A DNA stretch of 64,000 bases from Artocarpus heterophyllus (GCA_025403435.1 CM046331.1:26755969-26819968), one strand, 5' to 3'. Shown: positions 1 to 12,055, numbered from the stretch's first letter. The notes: generated from the letters alone by a model not told the origin. Numbers and translations: made by a program.

Positions 1-340
1 GAGGGTCTAAGAATCATTCTATGTCACTGAACTCGACAATAGTAAACCTTACTAACAACGATATATAAATAAATAAACACGATGAACTTTACCGACATTA
101 ATATATATAAACACAGTGTATCTCACCGAGCCATAGGCAGCACGATCAGTGCAAGTGAAAATGGAACCAACAAGGGATAGTTAGGTCTTTGAGAGACCTA
201 CTACACTCCAAGCTTTAATTCACTTAATACAGAAATGATTGATAATCACTCCAAGCCCTCCCTTTCCATTCTTATTCTCTTACTCTCAACAAAATGCACT
301 TCAATTGAGGTTTAATGATCTAATCAGCTTTCTTTCCTTC
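1..340. other. Gene-free start of window
   Basis: AT-rich sequence with no recognised gene or repeat. It contains scattered TATA-like stretches near 60-110 but no coding region I can support. Confidence 0.4.
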
Positions 341-650
341 ACCCTTTCCCAACTCTCGGAAAGACCTTCTTCAAGTGATTGCTACCATTCTCCAGCTCTC
401 CTTCCATGTCCAACTCATCACTTCTAGCTAGCTCCTTAGTCAATGCCTTCGCCAACTTAGCTTGTTTCTTATGATGCTTTCTGACATAAGTGAGTCTTAT
501 TGGAGGTTGTTTAGAGGGACCACGCATATCATATGGGAGGCATAGCTTGTTTGTCCAATCCATAGAGAAGAAGCTTGTTTTAGTTGGTGGTGTCTCCGGA
601 AGGACTTTCTCAACAATTCCCAAATTCCATCTGTTTAATAAATCCAAAGC
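339..650 (-). pseudogene. Exon-like orphan ORF, unknown product
   Basis: An open frame of about 100 codons on the minus strand. It has no ATG at its upstream end; instead it follows a good acceptor (TTTTTCAACAG, about 651-661 in plus coordinates), so it looks like an internal or last exon. The product is basic and contains the segments VRKHHKKQAKLAKALTKEL and PYDMRGPSKQPPIRLTY. The composition is more protein-like than the surrounding DNA. I do not recognise the family. It may be an exon of a gene continuing outside the window, a relic of a captured gene, or a transposon-encoded piece. The first internal ATG would give only the MDWTNK... part. Confidence 0.35.
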
Positions 651-872
651 CCTGTTGAAAATTGAAAAAAGAAAGGGAAAAAAAAGAGTAATGAAAAGAC
701 AAATTTAACCTGTAATTTTCATAAGATGAAAAACTAGTGATATGGCAGGGTTCAAATTTGGTGCAACCAACCTCAAGATTAGAGAAAAGTTACAGCCTTA
801 CACGTCAGGAGCTCACTAGTCACTAACATTGACAACACACCCTTGAAGGGTGCACTATTGATAGTGTGTCCT

Positions 873-1212
873 AGAGTGTGTTTGGTAGAGGGAGAGATGA
901 AGAGAGGCTGAAGGATAGAAGGAAAGAGATAGAGGGAGAGATCCAATCTATTATTTAGTTAGAAGGAAGAGAGGTGAATAGATGACCTCTTATTTTGGGC
1001 TCACTAAAATTACTCCTTCCAATGATGGAAGAATGATAATATCATAAAAAGATTAAAAAAAAAAACTATCATTCGTCATTTTAACTCTCCTTACTTCTTA
1101 CCAAATAACTTTAAAATTGTTATACTCCTCTTTATCATTTACATTCCCCATCCATCTAATTCTCTCTATCATTTCCACTCTTCATCTTCATCTCTCATAT
1201 CAAATAGAGCCG
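873..1212. mobile_element. Inverted-repeat element (MITE-like)
   Basis: The left side reads GTGTTTGGTAGAGGGAGAGA and continues TGAAGAG. The reverse complement of the right side reads CTATTTGATATGAGAGATGA and continues AGATGAAGAG, so the ends form an imperfect terminal inverted repeat enclosing about 340 bp of non-coding AT-rich DNA. The left arm is purine-rich and the right arm pyrimidine-rich. No clean target-site duplication was found by eye. Confidence 0.4.
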
Positions 1213-1312
1213 GAGAAGCACAATACCTAATATTTATTTGGAAAGAACTAATAACATAACAAAAAAGAGAAAACTACATGTTATGTCACACTTTTACAAC
1301 ATTATTTTTTTA

Positions 1313-1505
1313 ATGCCACAACTTTTTTTTTCCTTTTTTTTTTCTTTTTTCTTGATTTTTTCCTTCTCCCTTCTCTCCCCCCAAATTTTCTCTCTCTCTC
1401 TTTTCACCCTTTCTCTCTGCTTCTCACTCCCTCTCCCCTACTTCTTCTTCTTCTTCTTTGTCTCTCTTTGTCTCTCTCACTCTCTTCTCTCTTTCTTTCT
1501 CCTCT
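1313..1505. repeat. Long polypyrimidine tract
   Basis: About 190 bp of almost uninterrupted C/T on the plus strand, grading from T-runs to CT and CTT repeats. The ORFs read through it on both strands are low-complexity artefacts. Confidence 0.7.
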
Positions 1506-1664
1506 GATTTCTTTACCTCGTGAAGTCACTCGACATCGATGTAGGGCCTTTGCTACACTTCTAGAAGCCTCTGTCATCATAGACATGATTCTTGCTTACG
1601 TTATTGACAAAGAAGTTGAGAAGCTTTGGAGTTTCAAGAGGTGACCAAAATCTACCATCGCAAT

Positions 1665-1920
1665 CATTATTCACGCCCCAGACCGAGCGTTGCATCCGTC
1701 TATCGGAGTTGCAGATCCAATGATCCATGGCACTATCATCTATTACTGTGTCGTCTTCAAACAGCGTAAACTTGTGTATTAGGCCGAAGTAAAGCAAAAG
1801 AACTTGATCTATAACACTGGCAAGCTTATAATGGTCCATCCTATCTTCAAATGATAAATGGTTAGACATTATCGAGATTTGGAAGCACAGCCCACCTATG
1901 CCTCCACTTGCTTGACAAGA
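1665..1920 (-). pseudogene. F-box/FBD/LRR-type gene relic
   Basis: A minus-strand open segment contains DHYKLASVIDQVLLLYFG, then IHKFTLFEDD and AMDHWICNSDRR. This resembles the part of plant F-box/FBD/LRR proteins that follows the F-box, where a VVDQVLLLH-GPIHKF...DIDRWI pattern is typical; that comparison is from family knowledge, not a search. No F-box helix, LRRs or FBD domain are recognisable on either side, so it is a fragment. Those proteins act as substrate receptors of SCF ubiquitin ligases, but this copy cannot encode one. The identification rests on one short block and is moderate at best. Confidence 0.4.
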
Positions 1921-1939
1921 TACTTGTCTTCGTTGCACT

Positions 1940-2340
1940 CAAAATTTGCAAGCATGACAAAATTTGGTCTATGATATTGTTTAGTAAGTTGTTGATTTTA
2001 TTTGTCCCACCTTCATTTTGCAACTTGAATTGGGTGGTTCTCTTACCATTTTTTTCTACAACAGATTGAAGACAAAATCAAATATAGCCAGAAACGGCAT
2101 TTAGATATTTATAAAAGTTCATAACACAAAATTCTATTCTCTGAAATTTAACCATACAATATTGGTAAATCAGTTGGATCTGAATAGAATTCAAGAAAAA
2201 AAAAAGTAGTAGATAAAATCAAAAAGATCATGAAAGGAAATGTTGTAATGGAAATACCATGAGGATGCAACACAAAAAACATGTCTTGAATGGATATTAG
2301 AATGTGTCGCAGAAGGACACAAAGAACATGTCTCAAAGCG
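1940..2340. other. Gene-free spacer
   Basis: AT-rich DNA between the F-box relic and the minisatellite. No gene or repeat recognised, apart from the first degenerate GGACA-type units starting near 2280. Confidence 0.4.
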
Positions 2341-2354
2341 TCACCTAGAAAAAA

Positions 2355-2600
2355 AACCTAATGGTATATCAAAAATGTCCTAGAGGGACATATGGACATG
2401 TCTTGGTTTGGGACATAAAAAATGTCCCGGAGGGACATGAAAATGTATTGATAGGACATATGACATGTTTTCGAGGGACACAAAAAATGTCTTGGAGGGA
2501 CATGTGGACATGTCTCGGTGGGACATTTACATGTCCCCAAGGGATACTAAAAATGCCCTGATAGGACATACGGGCATGTTTCAGTAGGATATGCTTCAAG
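2355..2600. repeat. Degenerate palindromic minisatellite
   Basis: A block built from variants of AAAAATGTCC-(T/C)-GGAGGGACATG. Each unit holds an ATGTCC / GGACAT inverted pair, and units recur roughly every 27-55 bp with drift. Both strands stay open through it because the unit is itself palindromic; the predicted peptides (MSWRDMWTCLGG and similar, VPPRHV on the other strand) are products of the repeat, not genes. Confidence 0.7.
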
Positions 2601-2811
2601 TTTATGGCATAAGAACTTTAACATTTTGTGTCATAAATAAAAATTGAGTTGAAAAAAGTGGCATTTATGTGAATAACCTAAAATAAAATTAAAACAAAAA
2701 ATCCGATCAGACCCATTCACCCATTCACCCATCTCCCTACTCTATACGAGACTAACCATCCCTCTACCCCCGCCCCCATGCCTTGTCAGCTCCCTTTGTG
2801 CCCCCACTTAA

Positions 2812-3655
2812 GCGAGGGTGAAAATTTCAGGGAAATTTTGGAGATATCGAAATATCTTTCCACTATAATATCGATTTTGGCAAAATATTAGAGAAATATT
2901 AGAAATATCCGTAAATATCAGTAAAAATATCAATATTGGAAAATCTATAATATATTTTGTACAAAATTTCAATACATATTATGAAAATTTCAACCAAATA
3001 TTGGTAATGTCAGAAATTACAAAATTTAATGGATTTTTCTCTTTAAATAATCTATCTGTATTGTATACTTTCAAGAAATGAATATTTGTTTTATACACAT
3101 TAAAAACGGATGAAGATAATATTTTCATGAGTTTACAACCAATGAATTTGGGATTCAATTATAGCAGCTCCTTGAATAAGGCTCCACATACTTATTACCA
3201 ATAAGATAAGGACTTTAGAAACTATAATGGTTATGAAATTTTTAATTATCCTCATCCAAGTATACCACTACCATCTCAGGAAAACCATTAAGAGAATTCA
3301 CAGTTTTTAATTCATGGTAATACAATAGGAAAAAGTCAACAAGCCTACATGTGGCATATTGTACTGCTTAAATAACATGTCAGGGTATCAATATTGTTTG
3401 AATCTAGATGAAATCGTAACCATGTTTGAGCCTCACAGAACTTTCTTTTGGTATTGACAAATCTAATATGGAGTTTATTATATAAATCATGTTTATTTAT
3501 GTTTCTTTTTAATATTTATTGTATCTTAGTATTGAAGACATATTAATATAAAATTTTTGTAATTTTTATAATTTTTGTCAAAATTTTCGCAAATATCCAT
3601 ATTTTTAAAAAATTTTTTAAAAATTGAAGTATCAATATTTGTATTTTCACCCTTG
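2812..3655. mobile_element. Non-coding element with GCGAGGGTGAAAAT ends
   Basis: The left end GCGAGGGTGAAAAT (2812-2825) is matched by the right end ATTTTCACCCTTGC (642-655 of the 3 kb block), 13 of 14 bases as an inverted repeat. The outer flanks ACTTAA and ACTCAA may be a decayed target duplication. Inside each end the motif AAATATC / GATATTT recurs many times (about 2845-2945 and 3575-3635). There is no coding capacity. Probably a non-autonomous DNA transposon; superfamily undetermined. Confidence 0.45.
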
Positions 3656-3659
3656 CACT

Positions 3660-4590
3660 CAAGGTGGGCCACCCCAACACAAAGGCAACGCCACTTTGTC
3701 GCCCCCACAAAGCCAGCCAACCCAACCCCTAGTTGCAACACCACCACAATGAGACCACCCAAAGCCAGCTGCTTCAGAAACCGTCGCACTCTCCTTCTCT
3801 GTCCTCACTCACAAATTAATCATTTCACGCCGAATCTACCCCTTTAGCATTGACCCCTATAGTTTCATTATGTTCCAAATTCCTCTCCTTCAGGATACAT
3901 CATGAAGATTTTCTTTCATTCTAAAAGTAAACACTATTTTAATAACTGCTCAAAAAATTAATAGGGTATTTGATATGATGGTAGGAACTATTGGTTAAAA
4001 CTGTTTTTTTATGGCATGTGAAAGCTTTATACTGTAGCAACTTTTTCTTTTTAGTATAACATGTGAGAATTTTATACTGTTTATAACTAAGATAGTGGTT
4101 AAAACCACACCTCATCAAGCAGCATGGAAAACTCCATGAAAAGCATGTTGATTTCTCTCCACATAACCCCTTAAACCCATATCTAATTATTTTTAATATT
4201 TATGCACCAAATAATCTCAATGACTCCTCTTCACCCTTCTTTCACATCACTTCTCCACCACCATCAACACTACCACCAAGGGAAAATTTTGAAAAAAGGG
4301 CAAAAAAAATTCCAATTGAATAAATGGTCTTTTTTTTTTTTACACTAAAAAACAGACTTTTTTGAATAAAAAAATTGCTTCAGGTTTTTTTTTTTAAAAA
4401 TTATAATAAAAAAAGAAATTTCAACAAAATAAAAAAAAAAAAAATTTTTACCTAAAAAGCTTATTTCTTAATTAAAAAATATAAAAAAAAAAAGACCATT
4501 TGTTCAGTAAAGTTTTTTCTTTAAGGCTTTTTGTCCAAATCTTAACCCCCCAACCAACCAAGACCACCCTCTCCAGATTCCCAAACCTCC
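3660..4590. repeat. Intergenic DNA with a shared dispersed repeat
   Basis: Positions about 3965-4125 carry the dispersed repeat with GTGAAAGCTTTATACTGTAG and ATGTGAGAATTTTATACTG, seen again near 35.3, 40.4, 41.4 and 43.5 kb. The rest (4270-4560) is A/T homopolymer-rich. No gene seen. Confidence 0.5.
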
Positions 4591-4596
4591 ACTAAA

Positions 4597-6352
4597 ATGC
4601 ACACCAAGTACAAATCCAGAGTTATAGAGGAGGCCCAGAAGGCTCTAATCGAGTATCTCTACACCACCAGCTCCCTGCCCTACACATTTGCCGAGCTTAT
4701 TGGCAAGAACTCCCTCTTCTGCCGCTGCGCTCTCATTAGACGCGTCCCTTTCTCCGCCCCCACCTTCTCAAGAAGCTTCCGGAAGCTTCTCGGGTGAGCC
4801 CATCAATGAATTTGAGTTTTTCTTTGAAAGCATAGGCATTGATTACGAGGATATTCTCATCGCCTTGGTGGGTGTTTGCATGGCTTTCCCTCACTTGCTA
4901 AGCACGAAAAATGAACCAGGTGGTGATTTTGATGAGTTGTTTGATGATTTGAAAAGGGCTTTTGTGGAGTTTGGTATGGAGAATTGTGCTGAGGGAAATG
5001 TGGATGCTTGATACTAGGTTTGTCGTAAAGTTCGGGTGTTTTATGAATTAGGTTGCGAGAAGGGGCAGGTGGGGGGGTTCGGGCGGGGGGGTGGCGGTGG
5101 TGTAATATGTAGGAAGAAGGAGCTTTTTCTTGAATGCCCAAAAGTGGTTTTAGTTGAAAAGGTTTACTACTTCAGTAAACTTGGTGTTAGAGAGGAGGAT
5201 GTGGGATTGGTACTTCTTAAGAATCCAGAACTTTTGAGTCCCGACTTGGAAAATTTGTTGATATCCGTGTTAGGATTGTTGGAACATTTTGGAATGACCG
5301 AAAAAGAGTTGCGATGTGTTGGTGAAAAGTATCGTCATGTGTTGGGAAGAAATAGGATGGCAAATGTACCTCATGTGATGAGGGCTTTAGATCTAAATGA
5401 ATGGTTCTTTGATAAAGTTAGGAGTTAAAATCAGTTATTGGCTACTTGCGCCATCAACTGCCACGATTAAGAGATAGACAAAGAGTTCGTTGATGCTTTG
5501 AAGAGGATAGAATCTACGTGGTGTGCCAGTCATAAGATGAGTAAACTGAATTTCGTGAAAGGAATTGGCTTTGGATAAAATGCTTTGACTATAAGGGCAT
5601 TGAATCACTTGCTAGAAACTAGTCATAAGTTACAAACTAGATTTGATTGCCTTCTTTGCTTAGGCATCAAGCACTCAAAGATCTGTTTGATTTTAAGAAT
5701 TGCGCCCAAGGTCTTTAGTAAAAGCCCTGAAATGTTAGAAAAGAAGGTGAACTTTTTGTGCCAAGAAATGGGATCCTCTTTAGAATACCTGGATATTTTT
5801 CCTGCATTCTTGTGTTTTGACTTGGAGTTCCGGATTAAAAGCAGACACAGGTTCTGTGCATGGGTTGGAGAGAATGGTTTATGCCGGAACACTAAAGCCT
5901 ACTCCATTGCAAGCATGATTCCAACCGGTGAAAAGAATTTTGTGGCACGCCTTTTTAAAATTCACCCGGTGCTCCTAAACAATATCTGGAGTGTTTCTCA
6001 TACAAAAGACCCATCAATGATTCGTCATTTTTGATGTAATTCTTTTACCAATGTGTTCTAGATGCCATGAAGGTTCGTTCTTGTTTCTATGTGTTGTACA
6101 TATGTGAACGTTGTTTTTATGTTGTATCATTTCCTGATATTGAGCATTTTGCTTCAGAGATAAATTTTGATATTTCTTTTAAAAAATATATGGAAAGAAA
6201 AGAGTGGATTTAAGCATCTGGAGGAATCAGGATTCAGAAGTGTAGAGGCATTCGTTGAATTAAAATGCTTGTTTGCAAATTCTAGTGCAGCATCAGAAAG
6301 GATGGATGTTGATCTGTACAGTGAAGTTCTACGTTTGTGCCTTCTTAAATGA
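4597..6352 (+). pseudogene. mTERF-family (organelle transcription termination factor-like) pseudogene
   Basis: Conceptual translation gives a plant mTERF protein: SLPYTFAELIGKN, EFEFFFESIGIDYED, KLGVREEDVGLVLLKNPELL, MANVPHVMRALDLNEWFF, then KVNFLCQEMGSSLEYLDIFP and a final FVARLFKIHPV block. mTERF helical repeats bind organellar nucleic acid and influence plastid or mitochondrial transcription and splicing. This copy is broken. A one-base-type frameshift near 4795 moves the frame, and the continuing frame has stops at 5009, 5015, 5426, 5468 and 5576 before a stop at 6032. Homology resumes in the same frame after each stop, so these are point lesions, not introns. A trailing open segment at 6167-6352 is in the same frame, but its homology is uncertain. 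The family resembles the MTERF8/MTERF15-like group from memory. Confidence 0.8.
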
Positions 6353-6359
6353 TCAATCA

Positions 6360-9300
6360 CCATGATTTCTCTTGAATAATTATATTAATACATGACCTTT
6401 TTTTAATTCATCAACTTTACATTTAAAGTTATTCGTTTGTCGAAACTTATAAATCTTTTCATTGTTGGCGCATGATGCGGTTGTTTTTAACGTTTATTAT
6501 TTCATGGACCTCAGTAGTTTGTTTGTTTTTTTTTTTTTCCTTTCTATGACTCTGTTAAAAGAGTAAAGAATTTCGGATATCCCATGATCAAGGGGATTCT
6601 AAATTGCAGACCGTTGGAGACAAATCAGGATATATGGTTTCCCTTTTCTTAGTTTGCTATTTTTAGCTATTGGAGTTAATGGCTTTATTCTGGCTTTATT
6701 TCTTTCCTTCTTGCTAATTGTTTCCGTTGTATATATATGTGCCAATGTAAAGAGTTTTTTTTTTTTTTTTAATTTGCAATAAGAAAAACACATCATTCTT
6801 CTATACAATTTTTTTTCAGACTCCATTACTTCTTGTTCATGACTCCAATTGTGTAGTTTAATACTAATTTTTTCCCAAATTCTGTTGTTAGAGGATTTTG
6901 TATTTGATTGTGAGACAAGAGGAACATATTTACACAAGTTCAATGCTCAATAGCAGTATAGGGAGGTGTGCTTCGTTGCAAAAGCTACCTTTAGTTTCAC
7001 ATGGCCTTCTGACTTTAACTTTTTAAGTACTCTGGGGCAAAAAATCAACTCTAGGAATGTGCATGAAAATTTAATTAAAGTTGCTCATTGAGGTATTTTT
7101 GCTATTTGGAAACGGATGTCTTCTTTTTACAAGTAAGAACTAAACAAATTTTGAGAACCACATAAGCCCTAAACCTTTTTATTCTACTCTAATTTATTGG
7201 ACCAAAGCATGTAGATTTAAATATTAAAAGTTTTGTGACTTTATATATAAGTGATTAGTTAATTTTAATAATGTACTTGGTTCAATTTGGTTGACAGCCA
7301 GTTGTTCCTCAAGAGTTTTGGTGTCGTAAACGCTATTGTATAATTTCTTAAAATAAATTTTAGGTAAGAAAATAAATATTAGGTAATTAGCTAAGGTCAT
7401 ACTACTATAAATCCGACCAATTGATGTACCTTGTGTTTGAGCAAGGTGATGAAGTTATTTGCTATGAGTTCTAAAAGGATTTATTTCATAACGTTCATGT
7501 TGGTCTTTTTTATTTTCTTCAAACGTTCACGTAAGTATTTTAAATCTTTCAAATCACGACTTGCGTAGCCTTTCTTTACATATATTCTCACCATCATGCT
7601 ATGTTTCATTATTGTATATGATTTTTCTCCTTTTAAGGCGAAATGTCCCTCAAAAGAGTAAGTTTCTCTATATAAGTAAAGAGGCAGTATGTACTTCTTT
7701 AAAAAGATGACCACACTACCTTTTTTTCCCCCTTGTGGAAAATAAATGTTAATCGTTTTTGATGAATGTAAGTATTTTTAGAATGTGTGGTTATTTTGTT
7801 CTTGCTTCAGGATTGCATATTGATTAACTATAGCTTGTTTGGGAACGCAGTTGGCATCACATTTTGGGGTTATAACCTAACTTTTGATTCAAATTTTGTG
7901 AGGAACAATATTATAGCAATTTTAGTTAGAACTACAAAATGTAATTTCAATCGCAAAATGGGCTGTTAGCAGTTAAGTAGTTGTATAGTTAATTAATGAC
8001 TATACCGTACAAAAGAGCCAATTAATAAATGTACTTGAAAATTATATTATGTAAAATGTATATATGTATGTATGGTTACATTTTTTCCTTCTGCAATTGT
8101 TGGTTTTTATTGAGTTTACCATAAAGGCTAAACACTATTGCTTTTTAATCAATGGCTTCACAAGTCCTAATTCTCCTCATCTTCTTTCTCTTTAGTGAAA
8201 TTGAAAATGGAATGTAAAACCTCCATATATTTTGACAGATAAAATGACATTCAACTTTTTTATTATTTTTTGTTCTTCTTATATAATTAGAATCCAGAAT
8301 AAACGTATGCCTAGATCGTCGGTCGCCATGTCGTGCAGATACTACTTGTGAAAAGAGATGTCTGTCCAGGTATCCTATATCAGCATTTAAGGGAATCTGT
8401 GAAAAATCTCCGAGGTCCAAATATGGTTTTTGTTATTGTTGGCTAGACCAAGTATTAGTACCATCTACCATGTATTATTTCTTCACTAGAATGTGGATGG
8501 CAGTTTTTAAAGTTCCTTATGTGTTGAAAATTGAAATGAAGTTTTCAATTCTATTGCCAACAAATTGTTTGTGCAGCATGTGTTTATATATTAATTAATT
8601 CTTTAGTTAATAATGTGTAATTGTCTATTACTGAAAGACCTTCATAGTTTTAAAAGTTCTATTTACTATTGTGACAAATTTAGATCTTGTAACAACCATC
8701 CTTCCTTTTACTAGGTATGATATTGTTCATTTTAGACTCGAGTGCACACGATCTTGCTTTTTAGGCTTTACCCGTGAAGACCTTGTATCATTTGAAGACG
8801 GTATTTTTACCTATGAACTATCACTTGTAACCGTACTCGAGCGTCGGAGAATTGTACTGCTTGTCGTTTCTTGCCTCATCTCATCTTGCCATTGATGTTG
8901 CGTGGAAGCATACGAGTACGACGCACATTTGAAAAGAATACAACCTTCCTAAAACTTGTTCATTCTCTGAAACCAAACAATAGATCGTCTTCAAATATGT
9001 CTATTGGCTCATGACTGTCAAAAAATAGAGATAGAAACAAGACTCATTGCTTCCTAATGCCAATATGATTCGAAAGGAAATTTTATTCTTAATTTGAGAA
9101 CAAATTTAGTTCCTAAATTAAGGATAATCCTAAATTGAAATATAACAAATGATAATTCTAATATAATTTCAAATAAATATAAATAATAATGCCCATAAGG
9201 GTTCCAATTATGCCATGCATCAGTCATCCTCTTGGCTCAAGCAAGTTCTGCTCTGGGGATTGTAATATGCATAAATTCAAGAGATTGTCACATGCAGAAT

Positions 9301-9540
9301 AAGATTTGTTGGGCTCGCTTGTACAAAGAATATCCTTTGTGTGCATCTCTTGTTATCGTAACCGTTTTGCATTTAAATATTCTTGCTGCCTTAAAATAAT
9401 TGCACCCAATAAGTTGAACACTCTCTTTCTCTCTCTTTTTCAGGTGAGTTGAACCTAATGAAGTACGGCATGCCCTTAATTTATGATAAAAAATAATGTA
9501 GACTTGAGGATTGAGACTTGGTTTATTCTTTTTTATAAAA
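6360..9540. other. Long gene-free AT-rich region
   Basis: About 3.2 kb with no coding region I can support. Short ORFs at 7787-7969 and 8671-8895 lack recognisable domains. T-rich transcribed-looking sequence follows the mTERF relic to about 6960, which may be the old 3' part of that gene. Nothing else identified. Confidence 0.4.
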
Positions 9541-9589
9541 TAATAAATATTTTGGAAGCTCGGGGCGGTTGGACTTGCAGCCTTGGGAC

Positions 9590-9990
9590 CACTTACATGG
9601 GGTTTAGAACGTAGGTTTAAGCTAGTTTAAATTACGTAGGCGGTTTAAATTGATATTTAATAGAGTAATAACTGAAACCAGTTTAAACTATAAAGGCAGT
9701 TTTAAAACGACCTAGACCTGTAAATTCTAAAGTTTAGCCGCTTCAAGTTCATACGATTTAAACCATTTTTTATAGTAAAAATCATTTACATTCTCGTTTT
9801 CTTTTCATAAACTATATTTTTTCAAACATCAGTTCTTATTTTAAACTTGATATTCTCGTTTTAAACCTTTACGTTTAAACGTCTGTTTAAAACTACAGTT
9901 TAAATTACATAGTTTAGAACTCATAGTTTAAACCATAAAGTTCTAAACAACATTATTTCAAACCCGTGCACCAAATGAATCATTATCTTC
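9590..9990. repeat. GTTTAAA-dense dispersed repeat, copy 1
   Basis: GTTTAAA / TTTAAAC occurs many times in about 370 bp, and the block ends in TTTCAAACCCGTGCACCAAA. A second block near 35.5-35.87 kb has the same texture and ends in TTTAAACCCGTGTATCAAAC. The shared right boundary suggests copies of one non-coding element; the left boundary is unclear. Confidence 0.4.
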
Positions 9991-11079
9991 TAGGTATATA
10001 TCTCTGCTTTGAGGTTATTAGCTAGAAAGTGAAGGAATCCGCTTTGAACTTGCTACTCAAGGAAATTAAATTAGAAGCAGGACAACTAGGAGCTTAAGCT
10101 TAAAAAAAGTATTTCTATGGTATGGGCATTTTTTCCCTCAATGTATGTTTTTTATGTAATTAAAATCACGTTAAGAATGACAAGGTATATAAAATTGATA
10201 GAATTTTTTATGCATTCAAAATTTTAAAATAAAACCTTAGAGTAATTTTTAATATTTTGCCCCAAAATATGAAAAAAGAAATAATAAAAAGAGAAAAGAA
10301 AAACAAAAGGTGCTGAACACTTCGGAAGATGCCTTAATGATTGGCTTTGTTGATAATGTCCAACATGTGACATATCCTCTAGCTTTTTGGTTGAGTTATG
10401 CCATTATATTTTTTTTTAGCTTTCATCATTAGTGCACTAATCTAAAGTCATGTTTGATCTTCAGAGGATAGCAACTTAGCAAGAAAAAGTCAGGTTTTTT
10501 GTAATATATGTACCTTACCCAAAAAAAAAATGAAGATATATTATGGGTTTAATTTTCTTGATCTTAAACTTTATGTTGACAACTTTCCGCTAGCTAAAAA
10601 TTTGATACAAAGGATTATGATCTTATAGTACAGTCAAATCATGAATGTCATGGATTGTCTTCTTTTTTTAAATTAAATAACACAACCAAAGAAAAAAACA
10701 ATTTTCTATAAATAAATTCTCGAATTGAAAAAAAAAATGGTTGGTTGCAAGCTTAATCTAACGGCGTGTGTGGCTAATTTTGAAGTCATCAATATGAATA
10801 TTCCACCTTCAAGTTAAAGGAAAAAGACCGTCACATTATTTGGTACAAAAAAGGGGGAAAAATCAATGTATTTGCTTTATAATTGTGTTAGGACCCTACT
10901 TGATTAATTAACCTCCTTATCCGTGCACTAGAGAATTTATATATTCATCTCATGTATTAATGTTGAATAATAACAAGTCAAGCATGAACCCTTTTTTTTT
11001 TTTTTGGGTTTTAACCAAGGTCAACTTTTCTTTTCTTATAGAGGCACTTGCTCATAGCAAGAATTTATTTATTATCTTT

Positions 11080-11113
<34 letters not shown>

Positions 11114-11625
11114 TTTGGCGAGTCAGTTGGATAGAAAGATCAAAACTTTAAGGCTGTGGTGAACTTAGCCGCCCCATTATCTTCTTTTTATTACATGGAC
11201 CTTTTGGGAAGCATGGCAATTAGATATAATTAAAATCTAACTTAAAGTAAATAAATAAATCAGTTGTTTAAGCGACAAAATACCTTTCATCTTAGGGATA
11301 AGGTATTCATTTATTCTTTTTCCTTTCCGTTCTTTTCTTTTCATTCTTTTAAGGGGAATTAGGTGTTTGAAGCTTAGAGGTGGAGCATAATTGTCATATG
11401 CTTCACTATCATGTTGGGTTAAATTAAAAAAATATATAAAATCGTAAAAAGATACCGGTTGCTAAATAAAGGGGAAAAAAACATGTATGGTAAGAAAATT
11501 TTGTTGCTACAAAATATATTTAAAGATGGGATTAAATAAGAATCACACTATAGTTAAAAGGTATATAATTTAACAAAATTTGATGAAAGTTTGGTTTACA
11601 ATATAAATAAGATATTTTTTTAGAC
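9991..11625. other. Gene-free spacer with (TTA)n
   Basis: AT-rich DNA without a supported gene. It includes a (TTA)n microsatellite at about 11081-11111 and several poly(A)/poly(T) runs. Confidence 0.4.
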
Positions 11626-12055
11626 TTATTAACACCAATGGGCCTTAAACTTTATAGTTTCTCCTAACTTTGTCTCCTGAACTTAAAAGATCACTACTTT
11701 ACCGCTTAAACTTTTAAAACTCTTTACTTTGATCCTTGAACTTTAAAATCGCTACTTTGCCCCCTGTACTTTTAAAGCTGCTTACTTTGCATATTAAACT
11801 TCCAATTTTGCCGTTCAAAGATGAGGAAATATTGTTGGATAATAAATGGAATAATAGATAAAATCTATTTTTTTGTCCTTATAGGCAACTTATATGGGAA
11901 GCATATGGGCTTAATTCTATGTATTTGAACGAAAAATCAGAAGTTTAAGAGGCAAAGTGCGGAGTTTTGAAAGTTCTCAAGACAAAATAGTGATTTTAAA
12001 GTTCATGGGGCAAAGTAAAGAGTTTTAAAAGTTCAGGGAATATTGGTGTTAATAA
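11626..12055. mobile_element. Long inverted-repeat element with 14-bp perfect TIR
   Basis: TTATTAACACCAAT (11626-11639) is matched exactly by ATTGGTGTTAATAA (12042-12055). Both arms, about 180 bp each, are built of drifting repeats of ACTTTGCCCC-TTGAACTTTTAAA on one strand and its complement on the other, so the transcript would fold into a long hairpin. No ORF. Non-autonomous DNA element; the superfamily is not assigned because I could not define a target duplication. Confidence 0.65.

Noticed and set aside
1238..1586. Leucine/serine/phenylalanine-rich ORF and its Arg/Glu-rich shadow
   Set aside because: Translations of a polypyrimidine tract.
2358..2599. Overlapping ORFs on both strands (HVPPRH type)
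   Set aside because: By-products of the palindromic minisatellite; no start context or family.
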